Source: Campylobacterales bacterium
GTDB lineage: Bacteria > Campylobacterota > Campylobacteria > Campylobacterales > JAADDG01
DNA length: 26,255 nt
Reading direction: 5' to 3'
Assembly: GCA_027009865.1 (NCBI GenBank)
Contig: JALVCR010000209.1
Coordinates: forward strand, 1-26,255
Below are positions 22,321 to 26,255 of the stretch, in pieces (position 1 is the first letter of the stretch; every line of letters starts with the position of its first letter). The notes beneath the pieces are model-generated. The model ran no database searches. It was not told the origin of the DNA and saw only the letters and a program-made list of their open reading frames with translations. The position numbers and the translations under genes are program-made.

Positions 22321-23567
22321 AAACGGTATGGATAATTAATGAATATGCAGGATCTAAATATCACGGAATGGTATTTAGAAGTTACTACTATGCAAGAGAG
22401 CTTGTAAAAAGAGGATATAAAGCTTATGTAATTTCAGGTGCATATCACCACAATCTGAAAATCTTTCCAAAAGTAACGGGAGATTTTACATTTGAAGAAA
22501 TAGATGGAATAACTTATGTATGGGTTGATGTTCCAAAATACAAAAATGCTCACGATAAAAAAAGAGTCTATAAATGGTTTAAATTTGGAGCAAAAATATT
22601 AAAACTGCCTGTTGAGAAGATGGATAAACCTGATTTAATCATAGACTCTTCGGCCTCTTTGTTTCATATCTATTCAGCCCATCAGTTAGCGAAAAAATTT
22701 AACTCCAAACTTTTTTTTGAGGTAAGAGATATTTGGCCTCTGTCGCTAATAGAGCTTGGAGGATACTCCCCTTCTCATCCGTTTATGAGACTTATGGATT
22801 GGCTTGAGAGATATGGATATAAACATGCCGACAAAGTTATTTCGGTGCTTCCAAATGCAAAAGCGCATATGATAAGTCAGGGAATGAGAGAGGATAAATT
22901 TCTATATCTTCCAAACGGAATAGCTTTAGAAGATTATAAAGAGAGAGTAGATCTGCCAGAGGAGATAAAAAGCAAAATTCCAATGGATAAATTTCTGATA
23001 GGATATGCCGGAACCGTAGGACACGCAAACGCTCTAAGACATCTAATAGACGCCGCTAAAATGGTAAAAGACAGAGGATATAAGGACACCCATTTTGTAA
23101 TAGTCGGAAACGGAAAAGATAAAGAGTATCTAAAAAATATGGCAAAAGAGTATGAATTAGAAAACGTTACTTTCATCGATCAAATACTAAAAAGTCAAGT
23201 ATCCTCTCTTCTTGAGATGCTTGACGTATGCTATATAGGACTTATAAATCAGCCTCTATTTAGATTTGGAGTATCTCCAAATAAACTCTTTGATTATATG
23301 ATGGCCGCAAAACCGATTTTATATGCAATTAATTCAGGAAACAAGCCGGTAGAAGAAGCTGGATGCGGAATAAGCGTGGAAGCTGAGAATCCAAAAGCGA
23401 TAGCCGATGGAATAATGAAACTTCACGATATGACCGAAGAAGAGAGAAAAGAGATGGGAGAGAGAGGTAAAAAATATGTAATAGAAAACCATGCCTACGA
23501 AAACTTGGTAGATAAATTAGTAGAAACGATAGAGAGTAAAAAAAAAGAAAGCGCCCTTAGCGCCTAA
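22317..23567 (+). CDS. GT4-family glycosyltransferase, WbuB-like
   Basis: The protein has 416 residues, two Rossmann-like halves, and belongs to the GT-B fold. Motifs seen: MVFRSYYYARELVKRGYKAY in the N-terminal acceptor half, EVRDIWPLSLIELGGYSP (typical of WbuB-type GT4 enzymes), LPNGIALEDY, GYAGTVGHANALRHLIDAA, and GVSPNKLFDYMMAAKPI in the nucleotide-sugar half. It probably transfers the amino-uronic sugar, or another sugar, onto a lipid-linked glycan at the inner face of the membrane. The ATG overlaps the stop of the epimerase (ATGA). It is the last gene of the operon and ends five bases before the convergent crcB gene. The C-terminal tail is lysine-rich (ESKKKESALSA). Confidence 0.88.
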   Translation: MKTVWIINEYAGSKYHGMVFRSYYYARELVKRGYKAYVISGAYHHNLKIFPKVTGDFTFEEIDGITYVWVDVPKYKNAHDKKRVYKWFKFGAKILKLPVEKMDKPDLIIDSSASLFHIYSAHQLAKKFNSKLFFEVRDIWPLSLIELGGYSPSHPFMRLMDWLERYGYKHADKVISVLPNAKAHMISQGMREDKFLYLPNGIALEDYKERVDLPEEIKSKIPMDKFLIGYAGTVGHANALRHLIDAAKMVKDRGYKDTHFVIVGNGKDKEYLKNMAKEYELENVTFIDQILKSQVSSLLEMLDVCYIGLINQPLFRFGVSPNKLFDYMMAAKPILYAINSGNKPVEEAGCGISVEAENPKAIADGIMKLHDMTEEERKEMGERGKKYVIENHAYENLVDKLVETIESKKKESALSA

Positions 23568-23572
23568 ACTCT

Positions 23573-23950
23573 CTACCTGTATATGAATTTAAATAAAATC
23601 ATTCCTCCAATTGTAGCAATTAAGCAAAAAATTACGTTTAAAGATATATTTAAAATAGCTTTCATATATTCGCTTGACTGCAGCATAGAAACAGTCTCAA
23701 GGCTAAAAGTTGAAAATGTAGTCAAAGCTCCCAAAAAACCGGTAATAAAAAGAGCTTTATAATTTGGGGATACTATCTGTTCAAAATATAAAGCCAAAAA
23801 ACCTATAATAAAACTTCCCAAGATATTAACGCTTAATGTTCCTACAGGGAAAAATGAAAAAGATATCTTTTGAACAAATGTAGATATCAAAAATCTAAAA
23901 ATAGCTCCAAAAAATCCCCCTATACCGATAAAAATAATCAAAGAGTTCAT
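23573..23950 (-). CDS. crcB: Fluoride channel FluC/CrcB
   Basis: FluC is a small dual-topology inner-membrane channel that expels fluoride. The protein has 125 residues and four membrane helices, as usual. The motifs GGFFGAIFRF (residues 11-20), GTLSVNILGSF with Asn42, and GFLGALTTFSTFSLE with Phe79 and Phe82 (the fluoride-path phenylalanines) and the central threonines/serines are all present. It is second in an operon; its ATG overlaps the stop of the DUF190 gene. I see no fluoride riboswitch upstream of the operon. Confidence 0.95.
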   Translation of the reverse strand: MNSLIIFIGIGGFFGAIFRFLISTFVQKISFSFFPVGTLSVNILGSFIIGFLALYFEQIVSPNYKALFITGFLGALTTFSTFSLETVSMLQSSEYMKAILNISLNVIFCLIATIGGMILFKFIYR

Positions 23951-24294
23951 CTATTATTCCCCTCATGCTTATAAGATATAACCTCCACATCGCAAAGAGT
24001 TACAAGCCCCTCCTCTATCATATCATCAACTTTTTCAAGAAAATTTTTAATCTTCTCTTCATCGTCTATCATCTCTATAATAATCGGAAGCTCTTGAGAG
24101 AGGCTCCATACATTAAAACTTCTAATTTGAGTATGAGCCCCCATTCCAGCCACCGCTTTATAAACTGTAGCCCCGGACATTGAAAGCTCTTTTGATCTTT
24201 TCAAAATAGCTTCCCATAAAGCCTCGCCCCTATATTTATCGTTATTGTCAATATAGATTCTTAAAATTTTTTTCTTACCTAAAAATCTTTTCAT
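23947..24294 (-). CDS. DUF190 protein, partner of FluC
   Basis: The protein has 115 residues. DUF190 proteins have a ferredoxin-like, PII-related fold and are often encoded beside crcB; their exact role is not settled. The sequence reads LRIYIDNNDKYRGEALWEAI, then AVAGMGAH, SLSQELPIIIEMIDDEEKIK and VTLCDVEVISYKH, in the expected order. It is cytoplasmic and has no membrane segment. Its stop overlaps crcB by four bases, so the two are co-translated. AAGG precedes the ATG by nine bases. Confidence 0.9.
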   Translation of the reverse strand: MKRFLGKKKILRIYIDNNDKYRGEALWEAILKRSKELSMSGATVYKAVAGMGAHTQIRSFNVWSLSQELPIIIEMIDDEEKIKNFLEKVDDMIEEGLVTLCDVEVISYKHEGNNR

Positions 24295-24356
24295 TTTTTC
24301 TGCCTTATTATAAAGATTATTTTTACTTATTATGTCTTTTTTTAACTCTTTAAAGT

Positions 24357-24362
24357 TATAAT
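24357..24362 (+). promoter_or_regulatory. Candidate -10 box for the second beta-helix gene
   Basis: TATAAT lies 28 bases before the start codon, with T-rich DNA upstream and AAGGA as ribosome-binding site. The gap is divergent to the DUF190 gene. Confidence 0.45.
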
Positions 24363-24390
24363 TATTAGAAAATATTAAAAAGGATAAGCT

Positions 24391-26118
24391 ATGAGGGCAT
24401 TATTAGTTCTATTTCTCCTTATCGGTTTTGCTTTTTCTAAAAATTATTACATCTCAAAAGAGAATGGAAAAATATCGATAATAACCGACGGTATCCCTCT
24501 TCCTAAACCCTTAAATGAAATTATAAAAAATTCTAAAAAAGGGGATAAGTTCTTTTTCAAAAGAGGAGACTATTTCAAAACATCGATAGAGATTAAAAAT
24601 AAAGAAAATCTCCTCTTCTCTTCTTTTGGCAATCCCCTAAAACCGCCTCCTATAATAGACGCACGCACTAAGATAATAATAGATGAAAAGAGCTTAGAGA
24701 TACTTTATAACCCTCAAATTGAGGAGTGGAAAGATGAAAGCTGGAGAAATCTTCTAAATGATTTTAAAAATCTAACCAGAATTTTATCTACCAAAACAAG
24801 AGAGCAAATTGCGAAAAATTTCGATGAAGTTAGATATTTCGTATCTCAAATAGCAAGATTTAAACTTCCTCTTCCAAAATACGGCTATTATGATCCAAAT
24901 GCCATGAGAATTTTTAATGACAGCAAAGAGATATTAAGAGCTCTCTTTTTTGAAGAGTTAAAATGTGAAAACTGCAAAAATAAAATAAGATGGTATTTTG
25001 AAAAAAAGAGCGGATATCTATATCTATTTTCACTATCTCCCTCTATAGATTTAAAAAAGGCGGTTGAAAATTTATATATAAACAATAACAATCTAAGTGC
25101 TTTTTCAATTATTAACTCAAAAAATATAGAAATATTCAATTTAGATTTAAAAGGCGGAAAATATGCCCTTTTGATAAAAGGCTCAAAAAATATAAAAGCT
25201 TCCAATCTCACTTTAGGAAACTATTCATTCATAGGAGCCTATTTAACAAGCAACGAAAATCCATCTTCCGATATAAAAATAGAAAAATGCAAAATAGATT
25301 CCAATTTCCCGTTTGATTATAGATTCTATTCCTCAAGAGGTTCGCAAGATGGAGTTTTTTTAATAGGAGATGTAAACAACTCAACAGTTACAAAATGCGA
25401 TATCTATAACTGGGGACACAGCGGAGTAACTTTGTATGCGCCAACTATAAAACATTTCGTATCAAAAAACACTATTTCTTTAAATAAAATAAGCGGTAAA
25501 AACACTCCTTATATGCACGGAATAATCGTTGATAACAAAAATTGCACCCATAATAAAATTGTAGAAAATTTAATAAGCGACATTTCAGCTCCAAACCAAT
25601 TAAACGGGATAGAAAATATCTTTTCTAAAAATATAATAATGAATGTAAAAAATTCAAAAATAAAAAAAGATCAAGGATACGGCTCTGGAATAGCAATTCA
25701 AATCCAAGCTTATGGAGAGAATGCGGCAATTAACAATCTAATAAAGGATAATTCGATTTATAACTGCGATCAATGCGCAATATCGATTTACGACAATGGA
25801 AGAGACGGAGAGAAGAGAGGAAACAAATTTATAGCAAATACCTTTTCAAACTGCTCTCTCTCGCCTTTCAATACAAAAGAGAAAAATATCTTTATAGAGA
25901 TAAGCAAAAAGAATAAAGATAAAATTATAGACAATATTTTTGTAAATAATCTTTTCTACAATAAAAAATCCAATCCTTTGATAAATTATAAAGGATCTAT
26001 TTTAGATATAAACTCTTTTAATCAAATAAAAGGGAATGAAAATAACAAAATTATCCCTTACCTATCTGTAAATAAGAGCCTTCTAATTTACTATTTTGAG
26101 CAAAAAAGGAGAGATTAA
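24391..26118 (+). CDS. Secreted right-handed beta-helix protein, without DUF4214
   Basis: The protein has 575 residues. Signal peptide MRALLVLFLLIGFAFS. An N-terminal beta segment reads ISKENGKISIITDGIPLPKP, then KKGDKFFFKRGDYF, the usual opening of a parallel beta-helix. A helical insertion follows at about 110-200 (WKDESWRNLLNDFKNLTRIL, with REQIAKNFDEVRYF). Residues ~215-500 hold regular coils (ISIYDNG, NKISGKNTPYMHGI, VTKCDIYNWGHSGVT). A cysteine pair (CENC, near residue 192) and a second (NCDQC, near 457) may form disulphides. The fold suggests binding or cleavage of a polysaccharide. It has no DUF4214 and no obvious sequence kinship to the 766-residue beta-helix protein beyond the fold. 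AAGGA precedes the ATG. Confidence 0.85.
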   Translation: MRALLVLFLLIGFAFSKNYYISKENGKISIITDGIPLPKPLNEIIKNSKKGDKFFFKRGDYFKTSIEIKNKENLLFSSFGNPLKPPPIIDARTKIIIDEKSLEILYNPQIEEWKDESWRNLLNDFKNLTRILSTKTREQIAKNFDEVRYFVSQIARFKLPLPKYGYYDPNAMRIFNDSKEILRALFFEELKCENCKNKIRWYFEKKSGYLYLFSLSPSIDLKKAVENLYINNNNLSAFSIINSKNIEIFNLDLKGGKYALLIKGSKNIKASNLTLGNYSFIGAYLTSNENPSSDIKIEKCKIDSNFPFDYRFYSSRGSQDGVFLIGDVNNSTVTKCDIYNWGHSGVTLYAPTIKHFVSKNTISLNKISGKNTPYMHGIIVDNKNCTHNKIVENLISDISAPNQLNGIENIFSKNIIMNVKNSKIKKDQGYGSGIAIQIQAYGENAAINNLIKDNSIYNCDQCAISIYDNGRDGEKRGNKFIANTFSNCSLSPFNTKEKNIFIEISKKNKDKIIDNIFVNNLFYNKKSNPLINYKGSILDINSFNQIKGNENNKIIPYLSVNKSLLIYYFEQKRRD

Positions 26119-26122
26119 CTGA

Positions 26123-26140
26123 CCTTAAATACTTTTAAGG
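26123..26140 (+). terminator. Small hairpin after the beta-helix gene
   Basis: CCTTAAA and TTTAAGG form a seven-base-pair stem with a four-base loop, beginning five bases after the stop codon. It is followed by AAAGA, not a T-run, so termination would be weak. Confidence 0.35.
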
Positions 26141-26171
26141 AAAGATTCTAAATTTCACTCAAACGAGTTAC

Positions 26172-26201
26172 AATTTTTTGCGTTGCAAACGCATAAAAAT
26201 T
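26172..26201. terminator. Bulged hairpin with A/T-rich lower stem
   Basis: TGCGTT and AACGCA pair around a three-base loop, and after a single bulged T, seven further A-T pairs form below. The stem flanks are T-rich on both strands, as in a bidirectional terminator. Confidence 0.45.
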
Positions 26202-26206
26202 TTATT

Positions 26207-26254
26207 AAAAAGTGCAAACGCTAAAGCGCCCCTTCGGGGTTTGGTGCACTTTTT
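26207..26254. terminator. Strong bidirectional terminator-like structure at the window end
   Basis: AAAAAGTGCA at 26207-26216 pairs with TGCACTTTTT at 26245-26254. The enclosed bases make two small inner hairpins, CGCT/AGCG and CCC/GGG around a TTCG loop, giving a branched fold. The T-run follows on the plus strand and, from the A-run, on the minus strand. The sequence continues beyond the window, so it may also be part of a longer structured RNA. Confidence 0.7.
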
Positions 26255-26255
26255 T

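Noticed and set aside
23545..23575. GC-rich GCGC repeat at the end of the glycosyltransferase gene as a terminator
   Set aside because: The stem is only four base pairs and there is no T-run after it.
24295..24390. Fluoride riboswitch upstream of the DUF190-crcB operon
   Set aside because: No conserved GG-GATGG or CTGATG-type elements seen on the minus strand in the gap.
24888..25211. 107-residue open frame antisense to the beta-helix gene
   Set aside because: It lies wholly within a well-supported coding sequence, and its composition is that of a reverse shadow.

Overview
The window is AT-rich DNA of bacterial type, with tightly packed genes on both strands and no rRNA, tRNA, CRISPR array, transposase or phage gene that I can see. 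The best guess is a flagellated member of the Campylobacterota (formerly Epsilonproteobacteria), perhaps a vent-type lineage. The reasons are the low GC, the style of FliD and its promoter, promoters that have a TATAAT box and T-rich upstream DNA but no clear -35, and a WbpB/WbpI-type sugar cluster. No single gene fixes the genus.

Layout. Positions 2-2037 hold the 3' part of an exported beta-rich protein whose stop overlaps the TTG start of a probable outer-membrane beta-barrel. Positions 2140-5013 hold glyceraldehyde-3-phosphate dehydrogenase with an unusual coenzyme-site fingerprint, a conserved membrane-associated CxxC protein, and a MgtC/DUF4010 multi-pass membrane protein. Positions 5010-8335 hold a large exported protein of unknown function (minus), a six-cysteine mini-protein (minus), and a degenerate receiver-PAS protein (plus). 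The intergenic region between the last two carries two clear inverted repeats.

Positions 8382-16723 (minus) are the most distinctive part. Three large secreted proteins share DUF4214 modules joined to different beta-scaffolds. One is a LVIVD beta-propeller protein with DUF4214 at its C-terminus. The second has DUF4214 at its N-terminus, then a cadherin-like domain, then LVIVD repeats. The third has N-terminal DUF4214 followed by a right-handed beta-helix. Both LVIVD proteins have 14 repeats by my count, which fits two seven-bladed propellers each. A small CopD/DUF2269-like membrane protein sits between the second and third. A fourth exported beta-helix protein without DUF4214 lies at 24391-26118. 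I read this as a family of modular surface or secreted proteins; their ligand or substrate cannot be read from the sequence.

Positions 16794-19259 are a flagellar cluster, fliD-fliS-(fliT-like), preceded by an almost ideal sigma-28 promoter and closed by a hairpin. Positions 19442-23567 are a four-gene operon for a surface glycan: WbpB/WlbA-type oxidoreductase, a NodB-like deacetylase, WbpI/WecB-type 2-epimerase and a GT4 glycosyltransferase, with two ATGA overlaps. Positions 23573-24294 (minus) encode a DUF190 protein and the fluoride channel FluC/CrcB. The window ends in three consecutive RNA hairpins, the last a strong candidate bidirectional terminator.
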